53,148 nt of DNA from a virus (IMGVR_UViG_3300037104_000199:1-53148), one strand, 5' to 3'; shown: positions 37,675 to 46,704, counted from the first letter of the stretch. The notes: a model not told the origin generated them from the letters alone. Numbers and translations are program-made.

Positions 37675-38100
37675 TAGAATCAACTCCTAAATAGTTTATT
37701 GCCCGAAACATTATGACTTGGGAATCCCTAAAGTTACCTAGACCTATGTTACAGTGAGAACACAATATACCTCGTACACACTTACCACAAGACCTTTTAC
37801 CTGGGCAGCATGCCCAATCATGGTCTATACAGGAAGTCTTTAGAGTTATAGGAAGTCTACATATAGCACAACAACTATCCTGACTTAGTAATCTTTCCTC
37901 TAACTGCTCTACAGTCATAGAGAATTGCCTAGCCCTATCACGTAACCTAAAGGTCTTTCCATAGATAGACTTACTTTCTCTAAGTTCCTCTACATGCTCC
38001 TCACGATACTTCTTGTTGTAACAAAACTCACAAAGGTCCCACAAAACCTAGGACTGTGACCACACAAAGTTTCAGTATTCTGTAAATTAGGTCTACCCAT
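37667..38100 (-). pseudogene. Endonuclease VII-like gene with a frameshift near its 5' end
   Basis: The downstream frame (from TTG at 38044) encodes an endonuclease VII/HNH-type nuclease: LCEFCYNK, CAIC, CIDHDWACCPGK, CGKCVRGILCSHCN. The natural start is the ATG at 38100, coupled to the upstream stop (TAATG), giving MGRPNLQN...CGHSPRF in another frame. Adding one base in the GGTTTTGTGGG stretch would join CGHSPRF to the LCEFC frame and restore a CxxH/CxxC zinc knuckle. It could be a lesion, a sequencing slip or recoding; a truncated protein from the TTG is possible. Confidence 0.65.
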
Positions 38101-39116
38101 TAAAGAAGTATCTCTCTGGTAGAGTTAAACACTGTCCGACCATTTACCTGCTCTAGGTGAACACAACCAAGCATCGGAGGGCGCATAACGGCTGATGCTT
38201 CAGTCGTGTAGTCCAACTCTGCGCAAAGGGCTCCGCATTCCATTAGCTTTAGGTCCTCTCGATAAACAGAACTCACTTGATGTGTGTGGCTTTGGATTAT
38301 ACACCGTATGTTATCCATTTTCAAGCGTTTGGACCACCCTTTTTGTAGGAAATACTCAGCAGTAAGTATTGGGGGTCGGCCCTCAACAGTACTGGATCGT
38401 TCTGCGTGAGCTATTAGGCAGTCTCCTACCTGCATGTACCAATTGTCAACCCAATGGACGTTAGGAAAGGGGCGCGTAAGCATTTCTAGTGCCTCCGCAT
38501 CCTCTAACAGCCAGAACAATTCTGCTGGTACTATATCCTTAAGACGCTTGGAAGCTCTAATGTCGTGATTACCGGGCATAACATACACATCCGGAAAGGT
38601 TCTAGATAAGTACTCTAGAATTCTTACACAATTGTCATACTCAACTAAAGCAGGAACATACTTCCTCTTCCTCCAACGGGAGGTGTTGTACATTTCTAAT
38701 AAATCACCCGCTACAAATACTGCATCAGCATTTCTATTTAAGTCTATGGCTTTCTGTAGGGCCACTTCATTTTGGAATGGTACATGAAGATCACTGATAA
38801 CCAAAAAAGATTGTTTGGCTTTCTCCGGGGTAAAGGTCTTATCAACTATTTTCACTCCCTTTATATACTCTCTGTACTTATCAAAGTATGGCATTATCTG
38901 AGCTACTGGACTTTGTGATAAATATGTAGCCTTATCTTTTGCCCTAACTATCGCGCCCTTAATCATATCCCTTGTAATCTCAAAGGGAAATTCCTTAGGA
39001 TACTCTAACTGAATTTGTTTAGCTATTTCTGGCTGAGTCATATGCCCTAAGGCATCTAACTCTATGAGTCGCTTCTGTATGTCCGGACGCTCATTCCAGT
39101 TAATTTTATCTAACAA
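38100..39116 (-). CDS. Calcineurin-like metallophosphoesterase with N-terminal helix-turn-helix
   Basis: 338 residues. Residues 1-55 look like a helix-turn-helix (TQPEIAKQIQLEYP...ITRDMIKGAI). The phosphoesterase core shows SDLHVPF, AGDLLEMY, PGNHDIR, AHAE and QSHTHQ, i.e. all metal-binding motifs. Related phage enzymes act on DNA or nucleotides. Fusion of a DNA-binding-like domain suggests a DNA nuclease/phosphatase; activity not determined. Confidence 0.88.
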   Translation of the reverse strand: MLDKINWNERPDIQKRLIELDALGHMTQPEIAKQIQLEYPKEFPFEITRDMIKGAIVRAKDKATYLSQSPVAQIMPYFDKYREYIKGVKIVDKTFTPEKAKQSFLVISDLHVPFQNEVALQKAIDLNRNADAVFVAGDLLEMYNTSRWRKRKYVPALVEYDNCVRILEYLSRTFPDVYVMPGNHDIRASKRLKDIVPAELFWLLEDAEALEMLTRPFPNVHWVDNWYMQVGDCLIAHAERSSTVEGRPPILTAEYFLQKGWSKRLKMDNIRCIIQSHTHQVSSVYREDLKLMECGALCAELDYTTEASAVMRPPMLGCVHLEQVNGRTVFNSTREILL

Positions 39117-39127
39117 AAGATCACTCC

Positions 39128-39343
39128 TTATCGGTACTTGTTATAGCGATTTTCAAGCAAACCTTCTAAACTTGTATCATTGGATTCTCTGATTTTTCTT
39201 CTGCGTTCTTTTTGTGCCGCATTTTTAATTACCCTTACCCAAGGTTTCTTACCTTTAATGTCTTCTTTATTTTCTCTATAGCAGAGGGAGCAGAACTCCA
39301 AACCCCCTAGTGTAGAGCCCTCGCAGATAGTGCAACAACCCAT
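39128..39343 (-). CDS. Small zinc-finger basic protein
   Basis: 71 residues: CCTIC and CSLC knuckles then a basic helix (KNAAQKERRRKIRE). Overlaps the next gene's stop by one base. Probably nucleic-acid binding. Confidence 0.65.
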   Translation of the reverse strand: MGCCTICEGSTLGGLEFCSLCYRENKEDIKGKKPWVRVIKNAAQKERRRKIRESNDTSLEGLLENRYNKYR

Positions 39344-39609
39344 TATGCCCTCACCAACTCAATGATCCTTCGCGCGCCAAACAAGTGATTCTTAGCTTGG
39401 CACCCAGGCACACCACAAAAGATGCGGAGTTCTTCTGCTACCTGCCACTCTAGAGCAGTATACTCTAGTTTCTTGGTGGACGCAACTGGTATTTCAACAG
39501 GGGTAAGTTTTTCCTCCCCCCGAGGACCAGGGTTGGTAGGCATCTTTGTGAAGGCTGCTCCCATTGTTCTAAAGTTAGTCTTATTCTTTGATCCTAAGGG
39601 TCTACCCAT
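39343..39609 (-). CDS. Unknown protein with MGRP N-terminus
   Basis: 88 residues beginning MGRPLGSKNKTNF, an AT-hook-like basic start, and a C-terminal CGVPGCQ motif. Unknown. Confidence 0.65.
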   Translation of the reverse strand: MGRPLGSKNKTNFRTMGAAFTKMPTNPGPRGEEKLTPVEIPVASTKKLEYTALEWQVAEELRIFCGVPGCQAKNHLFGARRIIELVRA

Positions 39610-39823
39610 CAGTCTTCGGCTTCCTTTTATTTCGGATACAGTTTGAACATCGTGCGTTTTCTATGAAAGGTATGTCTTTCTTAGGTACATAAATTTCTAC
39701 ACGACATACATCACAAAGAATCTTATACTTTTGCTTAGTCTTTTTGTTTGTTGCGCCCTTAACTACTTCTGTAACTTGGGGCACAAATAACCCAGAGTCA
39801 TTCTTTACTAATAGTTTATCCAT
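39602..39823 (-). CDS. Small zinc-ribbon protein
   Basis: 73 residues with CDVC and CSNC 21 residues apart and a basic tail. Unknown. Confidence 0.68.
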   Translation of the reverse strand: MDKLLVKNDSGLFVPQVTEVVKGATNKKTKQKYKILCDVCRVEIYVPKKDIPFIENARCSNCIRNKRKPKTDG

Positions 39824-40312
39824 TTATATCCTTTCCCATTTTTGGATGGCTGAATCTATCTCCAAATCGCTTAAAATGTAGGGTTCTGGTCTACCCATTT
39901 TGCGCGCAATCATTTTGAACACACGCTCGTCTGAATATTCGAAGCCTAAGTATTTCTGTATCTTTATATAAGCTTTACCTAATTTTTCGGATACTCTTCT
40001 CTGGTCCACCCACAGGTCATTTTCGTCATACAAGAGAACAGCTATATCCTGGCGCGAAAGTCTACCGTCCATCTTTACATACTCTAGCATAAGTACTTCC
40101 ATATCTGAAAGCTTACCTTCTTTATGCAAGACACTTATAGCTTTCTCTATATCCATCTTTGCTGTTAGATCAACATTAACGGTAGGTGTGGCGTCGTAAC
40201 CTCTTACTGCCCCCAAGCTTACGGCTCGATAAGGAGAGTAAGATGACAGACCTTCCGTTAGCAAACGTATTAAATGGGCGCTTCTCTTTCTCAATATTAA
40301 GTTCCCCCACAA
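39824..40312 (-). CDS. Helix-turn-helix protein, possible sigma-region-4-like regulator
   Basis: 162 residues from a TTG. The C-terminal two-thirds contains a probable HTH (KLSDMEVLMLEYV...LSRQDIAVLL...RRVSEKLGKAYIKIQKYLG) similar in pattern to sigma region 4. No ribosome-binding site at the TTG, but a perfect consensus promoter lies 40-70 bp upstream, so it has its own transcription start. A transcription regulator is the best guess; an internal ATG at residue 53 is an alternative start. Confidence 0.6.
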   Translation of the reverse strand: MWGNLILRKRSAHLIRLLTEGLSSYSPYRAVSLGAVRGYDATPTVNVDLTAKMDIEKAISVLHKEGKLSDMEVLMLEYVKMDGRLSRQDIAVLLYDENDLWVDQRRVSEKLGKAYIKIQKYLGFEYSDERVFKMIARKMGRPEPYILSDLEIDSAIQKWERI

Positions 40313-40354
40313 AGTATTAATGTTTCTTAGTGCCCAACTTGGGAACCTTATGGA

Positions 40355-40383
40355 ATTATAACAGAGTTACTCAGAATTGTCAA
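40355..40383 (-). promoter_or_regulatory. Perfect consensus sigma70 promoter inside the operon
   Basis: TTGACA, 17 bp, TATAAT. The -35 lies in the last codons of the preceding gene. It gives separate expression of the HTH protein and phosphoesterase part of the operon. Confidence 0.88.
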
Positions 40384-40900
40384 CTACTATTCTATCTAGT
40401 ACCTTTTTTGTTGCTTCAAGGTTGTTATGGGTAATTGAGTAACTAACCTTGTAAGGCATCATCTTTCCTGGGTATGCTTCTTGTAGAAGTATTGTTCCAT
40501 CTAAAGGAGTTTGACCCTCTCTCTTGGCCGCAATAATCTTACCTTTGTTACCCTTTACATTAGTACTTACTATACGAATAATTTTAAAGCCCCGCTCTGT
40601 GAGTAACTTAGCCTCGCTGCTGTATCTAATATCCGTCAAGATTATGTCATTGGTAGCTTTAGATAGCCTATAGTCTAGGTACTTTACCCACACTGTAGGA
40701 TCAACACTATAAAGAGCATCATACATAGCATACTGTTGGTGCCATCTGAGAGCTTGGTATCCGCCTACAAAGTATAAGCTTCTTACTACCCTATGGATAC
40801 CGTCTAGCATAGACATTTTAGTAAAACCTTTATCTGTAACTAAATATCGCGCCAAAATTATTACATCTTTGGTATCATTACCTATAAAAGCTATCTTCAT
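40367..40900 (-). CDS. Degenerate dNMP-kinase-like protein
   Basis: 177 residues. Fold resembles the dNMP kinase at 41031: a first strand (KIAFIGNDTKDVIILARYL), a WVKYLDYRLSKATNDIILTDIRYSSEA segment parallel to the WIETTLEEI...FVIDDLRFIHEA segment there, and a shared GFxIIRI strand. The Walker A GKS/T is missing (GNDTKDV), so it probably does not phosphorylate by the usual mechanism; a regulatory or partner subunit is likely. Confidence 0.65.
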   Translation of the reverse strand: MKIAFIGNDTKDVIILARYLVTDKGFTKMSMLDGIHRVVRSLYFVGGYQALRWHQQYAMYDALYSVDPTVWVKYLDYRLSKATNDIILTDIRYSSEAKLLTERGFKIIRIVSTNVKGNKGKIIAAKREGQTPLDGTILLQEAYPGKMMPYKVSYSITHNNLEATKKVLDRIVVDNSE

Positions 40901-41034
40901 TTCTCTAAATCCTGAATAACCCCCTCTAAAGAGAGATTAACCCACTTCGCAAGGGTAGGCATTACTCTCCAAAGAAACCAACATTCTGCTATAAATAGGG
41001 GCACTATAAATAAGAACCCAATAATGCCTATCAA
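40897..41034 (-). CDS. Small single-span membrane protein, TTG start
   Basis: 45 residues with an N-terminal hydrophobic span (IIGFLFIVPLFIAECWFLW) and an amphipathic tail. GGAAGG precedes the TTG at seven bases; overlaps both kinase-like genes. Unknown. Confidence 0.52.
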   Translation of the reverse strand: MIGIIGFLFIVPLFIAECWFLWRVMPTLAKWVNLSLEGVIQDLEK

Positions 41035-41600
41035 TACGAGCCCTTCCTAAACATTATTATTTCATCTAGGTCTTCTTGTGTCTTGCGCCCCTCACCACTG
41101 ATCGTAAAGTCAGGCACAATCTCTAGCCATTCTTTCTCGCTCGCGTGTTCATGAGCCTCTGCCTGTGTATCAGGATAGAGCTTAGTAACACGAGCCATTC
41201 TCACACTCTCTGGGGTATCTATCCTAATAATAGTGAACCCATTTTCGCGCAATATATCTGCCTCATGTATAAATCTAAGATCATCTATAACAAACTTCTC
41301 AATACCATAAGTCTGAGACTTAGCGATTTCTTCTAAGGTAGTTTCGATCCAAACATCAGGTCGCCAACGCTTACAATCAGCCGAGAATTGCTGTAAAACT
41401 TGGCGCGTAAGATTATTCTTTACAGTAACATTAATATCTAAGAGTTCTGAAACTACACTTTTAAGTTTATCTGCAAAAGCAAATTGAACATACCCATACT
41501 CGCGCATAAGTATGCCAGAGGCATAGCTTTTCCCAGAAGTCATTGGGCCGCATAAAGCAATTCTATCTAATTTATTTGTAGGTTCATCTAAGTACTTCAT
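41031..41600 (-). CDS. Deoxynucleoside monophosphate kinase
   Basis: 189 residues. Walker A GPMTSGKS near the N-terminus, LID/substrate region RPDVWIETT, VIDDLRF with the conserved Asp-Asp-x-Arg, and IIRIDT. Phosphorylates dNMPs from host DNA breakdown for phage synthesis. Length fits phage dNMP kinases. Confidence 0.85.
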   Translation of the reverse strand: MKYLDEPTNKLDRIALCGPMTSGKSYASGILMREYGYVQFAFADKLKSVVSELLDINVTVKNNLTRQVLQQFSADCKRWRPDVWIETTLEEIAKSQTYGIEKFVIDDLRFIHEADILRENGFTIIRIDTPESVRMARVTKLYPDTQAEAHEHASEKEWLEIVPDFTISGEGRKTQEDLDEIIMFRKGSY

Positions 41601-41606
41601 AAACTC

Positions 41607-42116
41607 CTACCATCTTGTATCTCTCCAAGCCAATAACCATTCAAGATTCCCTTCCTTTTCTACTATACCTACAAAAGTATTATGGGTTCTACATAAAATA
41701 CCCCTATTACACTTCCCACAGGCTTTTTCTGTGGGGCAGCATCTGCGATCATGGTCTACAGATAAGTTATCCCCACTACCAGACTCTATCTCCCTGAGGC
41801 ACCCAGGAAAGGCGCAATGCCCTCCTTGTTCAGCTAGTTTCTCATCAAACTGATCTAGAGTAAGACTAAACTTTGAGGATAGGCTATGCTTCCTTCTGAT
41901 TTCCCTAGTTTTAGGCAATTTCTCACGCTCCCTTTCACGCACACGTATGTACCCCCTAGTACTCTTTATAGGGTCTGGCCCCTTCCTTATTTGAGAGATA
42001 TCTTTTCCTACAGACTTAGCATACCTTATCTGGTTCCTTATACGTATTTTGTCCTTGTTATCTATATGATACTGATGATCATATGCTACCTGGTCTTCTT
42101 TATTTTTGTAAGGCAT
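41607..42116 (-). CDS. Endonuclease VII-like HNH nuclease
   Basis: 169 residues from the ATG with GGAGCGAGG upstream. Basic N-terminus, then HCAFPGC, LSVDHDRRCCP, CGKCNRGILCRTHN, the treble-clef core of T4 gp49-type resolvases and related mobile nucleases. Could resolve branched DNA or act as a selfish nuclease. Paralogue of the frameshifted gene at 37667. Confidence 0.82.
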   Translation of the reverse strand: MPYKNKEDQVAYDHQYHIDNKDKIRIRNQIRYAKSVGKDISQIRKGPDPIKSTRGYIRVREREREKLPKTREIRRKHSLSSKFSLTLDQFDEKLAEQGGHCAFPGCLREIESGSGDNLSVDHDRRCCPTEKACGKCNRGILCRTHNTFVGIVEKEGNLEWLLAWRDTRW

Positions 42117-42912
42117 CCTCGCTCCATTGGAAGTCCACTTTAGCAATAAGCCTTTTCTCTAAAAGGCGATCCCCGCACACGCCGCTCTTGTTACCCCACC
42201 CTTCTGAAAAATCGCACCAGGCGCACACCGCTTCGTTGTACACTCTGTGCCGTATCTTGTTTTCGCGCATAAATACTATATTCTTAATTGCTACCTTAAC
42301 TTCATCAATATCTTCCTGAGTTCTCACAGTATCAAACAAACGGCCTGTTGTCGCCTGGTACCACCTGAGCTTCGTAGGTAATTCTCCGTACAATTCTTGT
42401 ATAGCCATTGCGTAAATTGTGAATTGTTGATTTTTTGACAAAAACCAGGGGTCCGGTGCCTTGGCTCCTGTCTTATAATCCGTTACTTCAAAACCACCTG
42501 GACCCCCGTCAAGGCGGTCAATCTTACCAACAACCTCAATCTCACCAAGCATAAGCCTAAATTCTAGCTCTGACTCTAAAGGTTCGGGTGATAGGGTACC
42601 TTCTTCTAAAACATTATCGTACACGGTTAGCAGACCTACCAAATCTGATTCCATTTTCTTAATTTCAGGGTAGCCTATAAATATATCTTCGTCTACTACT
42701 GTTCTATTAAATTCAGATTTGGCTATACTTATTGCTTTAGCTAAATCCCACGCCCCTGCTTTATGTACTAATTCAAGAGCAGTATGAAAAGCAGTGCCCT
42801 TTATAATGTACTTTGTTGGGGGACTCTTTATTCCGGCGTCGTAACGAAGGAAGTTTGCCATGGGGCAGGCCATGGTATTTATGAAACTATATGACAGCCG
42901 ACGACCACTCAA
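42100..42912 (-). CDS. Cas4/RecB-type PD-(D/E)XK exonuclease
   Basis: 270 residues. Catalytic core: GTAFHTALE (His), VVGKIDRLDGG (Asp), VTDYKTG (D-x-K), with QFTIYAMA. N-terminal Cys 16 and a C-terminal AWC...CG cluster could hold an Fe-S site as in Cas4/AddB-type nucleases. Likely processes DNA ends in recombination. Overlaps neighbours at both ends. Confidence 0.85.
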   Translation of the reverse strand: MSGRRLSYSFINTMACPMANFLRYDAGIKSPPTKYIIKGTAFHTALELVHKAGAWDLAKAISIAKSEFNRTVVDEDIFIGYPEIKKMESDLVGLLTVYDNVLEEGTLSPEPLESELEFRLMLGEIEVVGKIDRLDGGPGGFEVTDYKTGAKAPDPWFLSKNQQFTIYAMAIQELYGELPTKLRWYQATTGRLFDTVRTQEDIDEVKVAIKNIVFMRENKIRHRVYNEAVCAWCDFSEGWGNKSGVCGDRLLEKRLIAKVDFQWSEDALQK

Positions 42913-43574
42913 AACATAACCTCATTTCTGTACTCTAAGTGCTTCTCGTCCCTTATTTTTATATAGCAATCTTCACGAAAAGCTAATTCAGCCTCTTCAA
43001 GGGACTCTGCGAAAACCCTCTTTCTAGCAGACTTATGTTGCTGAAACTCTATGCCTATAGAGGCTTGCTCCTTCTTAACTAAAAGGTAAGGTTCCACCAT
43101 TAGCAAAAATCTAAGAGCTAGTTCACTTGCTGCTCTCCAACAGTAAATGAACCTATGATTATTCTCATCCCTAGTATCCAGAGAACCCCCAAAATACTTT
43201 AAAAGTAATTTAATAGGCTCAGGATGCACTTGAACTGCCGAAGTTCCTAAAGTATAAACAGGTGAGACGTGCCCACCCTTTCTATGCGCTTTATTTATCT
43301 GGATACACCCCTCCCCATCAAAAAATCCTGCTAGGTAAATAATAGTATCCCTATCTGGGGTATCAAAGTCCAACTTAACTCCCTTATGTGTTAAATCAAT
43401 AGGGTGTCTATCCCTATAAGCCTTATTTAGACGATCCCTAATTTTTTGTGGGTCCTTAACTTTATTCCTAGATACATTTTCCCTATTACAAGTTAGGCAG
43501 TAGTGTTGCCCCTGAGTACCATACGGAACCTTTGTCTCGTTATGCTTTGAGCATATAAAAAGAGTTTCCTCCAA
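42909..43574 (-). CDS. LAGLIDADG homing endonuclease with N-terminal zinc finger
   Basis: 221 residues. A single LAGLIDADG motif (IYLAGFFDGEGCI) near residue 80 implies a homodimer. Residues 1-30 carry C8/H11 and CLTC. Free-standing gene wedged upstream of the exonuclease gene with ATGA overlap. Target site not visible. Confidence 0.88.
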   Translation of the reverse strand: MEETLFICSKHNETKVPYGTQGQHYCLTCNRENVSRNKVKDPQKIRDRLNKAYRDRHPIDLTHKGVKLDFDTPDRDTIIYLAGFFDGEGCIQINKAHRKGGHVSPVYTLGTSAVQVHPEPIKLLLKYFGGSLDTRDENNHRFIYCWRAASELALRFLLMVEPYLLVKKEQASIGIEFQQHKSARKRVFAESLEEAELAFREDCYIKIRDEKHLEYRNEVMF

Positions 43575-43578
43575 AATA

Positions 43579-44025
43579 TTAACTCATTCCTAATGCTGTA
43601 TGTAAGTCCTCTGAAGGTAGGCTGTTTAAGTAATCTAGTATTCTATTTACACAAGCTCTTGCCTGTGGAGAGGTTGAAGGAATTTCATCCGGGATTTTAC
43701 AGCCCGAAATTTCACCCATTGACTTATCTATAATGTTACAAAGTTCCCCGTATACCTCAGCAGTAGCTTCTTCAGCCTTAACTACTTGGCAATAAGCACA
43801 AATACCTTCCTCTTCTGCTAAGAAGTCATTTAGTTCCCCCAAATTATGGGCCAAAGCATCAATAGCTAAAGCCTCAATACACTGAGGGCATAAATTCTCA
43901 ACAGTAATCTTTGCTTGCTTCCAAACTCTTCGCTTTGTATTCTGATCCCAATCCGCCATCGCATCTGAAACTATTTCTGCTACTGTATTAATCTGCTCAT
44001 AAATCCACTTCTTATTCTTGCCCAT
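43579..44025 (-). CDS. Unknown protein with CPQC and CAYC motifs
   Basis: 148 residues, helical, two CxxC pairs plus further cysteines. GAGGAGCAAGAA upstream. No family is recognised. Confidence 0.68.
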   Translation of the reverse strand: MGKNKKWIYEQINTVAEIVSDAMADWDQNTKRRVWKQAKITVENLCPQCIEALAIDALAHNLGELNDFLAEEEGICAYCQVVKAEEATAEVYGELCNIIDKSMGEISGCKIPDEIPSTSPQARACVNRILDYLNSLPSEDLHTALGMS

Positions 44026-44278
44026 TTCTTGCTCCTCTACATGCTATTAAGGTTTCTACCCTAGAAATATTGGTAAGTGTATAAAAGTACTTAGGGAGTA
44101 TACTGAACTCCACAATTTGAAAGGTTTCTGGAAAATCTTGGTCCCCTATAAAAAAGGATATAAGTAAATCAGAAGAATTGGGGTAGGGGGTAATATTTAT
44201 GTCATACACCCTATACTTCTCAGAGCCCCTTTCCTCAGAGTTTATGTATATATTTGCGTTGTTAGTATCTTTATACAT
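44012..44278 (-). CDS. Unknown protein
   Basis: 88 residues from the ATG behind AAGGAGAGAA (MYKDTNNANIY...); longer in-frame starts lie within the upstream gene. Mixed alpha/beta look, no domain is recognised. Confidence 0.64.
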   Translation of the reverse strand: MYKDTNNANIYINSEERGSEKYRVYDINITPYPNSSDLLISFFIGDQDFPETFQIVEFSILPKYFYTLTNISRVETLIACRGARNGQE

Positions 44279-44288
44279 TTCTCTCCTT

Positions 44289-44687
44289 CTAGCTATCTCT
44301 CCAAGCCCCATCTTCAATATTATTCAAAGAAGTAAACTCAGGTTTAATTGGTTTCCAGTGTCTTCTAAACTTATGTTCATTTGTATGTCTAAGACCTATC
44401 ATTCCATCTGTATTAGTATTTGTTGCGCCCTTATTTTCTAGCTGTTCTAGTCTTCGAGACTCTATTGTTCTAAGAAAGAGGGCGCACCACTTAGATAAAT
44501 CCTCGCTTAAGTTCTTACGCATAGATACTCCAAAGATATAGAACTTAAACCTTTGGTAGTTCATACTCTCTATGTCTAATGAGGACAAAGCCCACTGGAT
44601 ATATTCTGGGTCATGATTTAGAACCCAGTGCCATGAGTTACTTTTATGCTTACCAAATCCTATAGTAGCACCTAATCTAATACCCAC
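44289..44687 (-). CDS. Exodeoxyribonuclease X C-terminal-like protein
   Basis: 132 residues. The N-terminal 35 residues (IGFGKHKSNSWHWVLNHDPEYIQWAL) match the small domain found at the C-terminus of exonuclease X and in phage proteins. No exonuclease catalytic residues are present. GTG start behind AAGGAG. May bind DNA or a nuclease partner. Confidence 0.68.
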   Translation of the reverse strand: MGIRLGATIGFGKHKSNSWHWVLNHDPEYIQWALSSLDIESMNYQRFKFYIFGVSMRKNLSEDLSKWCALFLRTIESRRLEQLENKGATNTNTDGMIGLRHTNEHKFRRHWKPIKPEFTSLNNIEDGAWRDS

Positions 44688-44690
44688 ATA

Positions 44691-44909
44691 CTACTCCTTT
44701 TCAGGAAGGTGCTTACTTATCTCTATAAAAGCTTCAGACAACTTAATGAGGTCCCCTTTTAGTATGAGGTTAGTTGTAAAAGAAGTTACAATGGCATTTT
44801 CTCCGCCATTTTCCCAACAACTTATCTCCAGGGCTTTACCATAAGTTCTAGGTATAAGGGAGATTGTCCACCGGCCACTGTTGCTAAATTTAATCATAAG
44901 AGGGTTCAT
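44691..44909 (-). CDS. Small protein of unknown function
   Basis: 72 residues (RWTISLIPRTYGKALEIS, LIKLSEAFIEIS). AAGGAGCAGAAA upstream. No family is recognised. Confidence 0.62.
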   Translation of the reverse strand: MNPLMIKFSNSGRWTISLIPRTYGKALEISCWENGGENAIVTSFTTNLILKGDLIKLSEAFIEISKHLPEKE

Positions 44910-44921
44910 TTTCTGCTCCTT

Positions 44922-45254
44922 CTAGTAGTTATATACTAATTCAATACTTAAATCTTGACCTTGTGTGAAGTAAGAACTTATAGGTCTTATATCACATATA
45001 GTAAGTATATTATTTCTTCCCCCCAAAAGTACTAACTTATTGAGGTTGGCGCAGTGTGCTATAGTGCCCATGTGCCAGCGTAGCTTGACTGCTCCGTTAT
45101 CTAGGTTAGTAACAGCATCAAGTTCATTACTTAAAATGGCTTCATCACTATCACTAATAAGTAGAAGTTTAATTTCTCCCCCGCGCAATAGAATAGCCTT
45201 TACTTCTTTTGAAGTTAACACTAGGGCTCCCTTCTTACTTGAATTCTGTACCAT
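44922..45254 (-). CDS. Unknown protein
   Basis: 110 residues from the ATG inside the end of the RNA ligase gene; a GTG 30 bases further upstream is an alternative. Beta-rich look. Unknown. Confidence 0.6.
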   Translation of the reverse strand: MVQNSSKKGALVLTSKEVKAILLRGGEIKLLLISDSDEAILSNELDAVTNLDNGAVKLRWHMGTIAHCANLNKLVLLGGRNNILTICDIRPISSYFTQGQDLSIELVYNY

Positions 45255-46380
45255 TCTTACGAAGTAAGTAATCTTCACTAACACTCTTAAGTATCTTGCG
45301 CCCTATTTGTGGGCTGTTACCTTCATGGAGTAGCTTGATTACAATGCCCTCTCGCATTTGAGTGGGGCATAATAAGGACTTCCCACTAGTGTCAGCTTGT
45401 ACAATTCCTGGGAGGTAAGGACCAACATAAATCTCTGGAACTGTGGGTAGTCCCCACTTAGCACAAAGAGCCTTCACACTATTTAAGGGAAAGTAAAGCT
45501 GCTCATTCATCACAAACCCAGAAGCCATTATAGAGTTAGTCCCCCAAGGAAGATATTGACCCTTGTACTTAATATCAAATACAGCAAAGTCTATTTCCTT
45601 TGTGCCATAAGTAAGGTCCTGAATTCCTGGTCCATAGATTTCTCCATAGATAATGTAATCCTGGGGAATTACTTCTCTAAGGTTATACTTCTTTGCTATT
45701 TGCCCCCAAACATCTGTACCATAGAAACTCCGCCTCTTAGTAGAAGCTCCAATTTGCACGTTATGGCTTCCATAAACAAACTCGTACTTCTGCCTAAATA
45801 GGTTCTTTCTTATAAAGGACCAGGTACGACTAAGTAAGGGCTGATTTCTATTAATAGAAATTTCAAGATTTGCCGCCCGCATATTACAACCGTGCAGCTT
45901 CTCCGTAACCACAACTACATCATCCGAAGTAAATACATCTGGGTAATGTTTAATGTTCTCTATGTCTGTGTACTTATCAAAGTTAGGATTAAGCTTCTTG
46001 CGCGAACTTTTCTTAGGTTGTGGCGCGAAAGATGGTTCAGCAACTTCATACTTAGTAATGCCCATAACCTCTGCGACATTATCCCCTTCCTTATATTTAG
46101 GAGAGGGAACATCTAAGATAAGACCTTGACTTATATACCCCCGAAGTTTTACTGTACCAGTTCTACCATTATTCTTTAGGTAGTCTAGTTCATACTTTTC
46201 AATTAAGGGCGCAGGGATAATACAATCAGGTGGAACAAAAACTACTAAGTCTCCAACCTTATAGTTATCTAAACCTACAATACAATTAAAGCCCTTAATA
46301 GTAACAATTGAAAGTCGATCTGCGTTAGGGTGTTCGGTAACCTCATTAACTTTACAAACTTCTACTATGAGAGAACTCAT
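45235..46380 (-). CDS. RNA ligase (nucleotidyltransferase superfamily, Rnl5-like)
   Basis: 381 residues. N-terminal OB-fold-like domain (about 1-115). Ligase motif I TEKLHG with the AMP-accepting Lys at 161, motif III YGEIYG, motif IV EGIVIKL, motif V KILK. The N-terminal OB plus transferase order resembles the Deinococcus Rnl5/DraRnl group. Phage RNA ligases repair host-cleaved tRNAs, which would fit a phage carrying its own tRNAs. Confidence 0.82.
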   Translation of the reverse strand: MSSLIVEVCKVNEVTEHPNADRLSIVTIKGFNCIVGLDNYKVGDLVVFVPPDCIIPAPLIEKYELDYLKNNGRTGTVKLRGYISQGLILDVPSPKYKEGDNVAEVMGITKYEVAEPSFAPQPKKSSRKKLNPNFDKYTDIENIKHYPDVFTSDDVVVVTEKLHGCNMRAANLEISINRNQPLLSRTWSFIRKNLFRQKYEFVYGSHNVQIGASTKRRSFYGTDVWGQIAKKYNLREVIPQDYIIYGEIYGPGIQDLTYGTKEIDFAVFDIKYKGQYLPWGTNSIMASGFVMNEQLYFPLNSVKALCAKWGLPTVPEIYVGPYLPGIVQADTSGKSLLCPTQMREGIVIKLLHEGNSPQIGRKILKSVSEDYLLRKNGTEFK

Positions 46381-46392
46381 AAACTTCCCTTT

Positions 46393-46704
46393 CTATGTAA
46401 GTCTACTAGTATTAGCTAAATCATATTCCAACTTGCGCCCAGTAATCTTTCTGGATTCAAAAGCTGCTAAGACTTTAAATGTTTCCTTAGCTTTATCCAC
46501 AATAAGTGTTCTAACCTTCTTGGTAGCTTCATCAGCTTGCCCGGTTATTTCCAGCCAGGAAATTTGCGCATGAATGGCTTCTAATCTTGCTTGTATGCCA
46601 GCTATAGTTTCCATATTAGTCCATAAATGTTCGCCTTCTTTACTCACATCTATACCTTCTAAATACTCCATTACTTCTTTGGCAATGTCCTCAGCGTAGC
46701 TCAT
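46393..46704 (-). CDS. Small helical protein
   Basis: 103 residues, coiled-coil-like (YAEDIAKEVMEYLEGIDV, IQARLEAIHAQISWLEI). AAAGGAGAGCC precedes the ATG. Has its own promoter at 46724. Unknown. Confidence 0.68.
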   Translation of the reverse strand: MSYAEDIAKEVMEYLEGIDVSKEGEHLWTNMETIAGIQARLEAIHAQISWLEITGQADEATKKVRTLIVDKAKETFKVLAAFESRKITGRKLEYDLANTSRLT

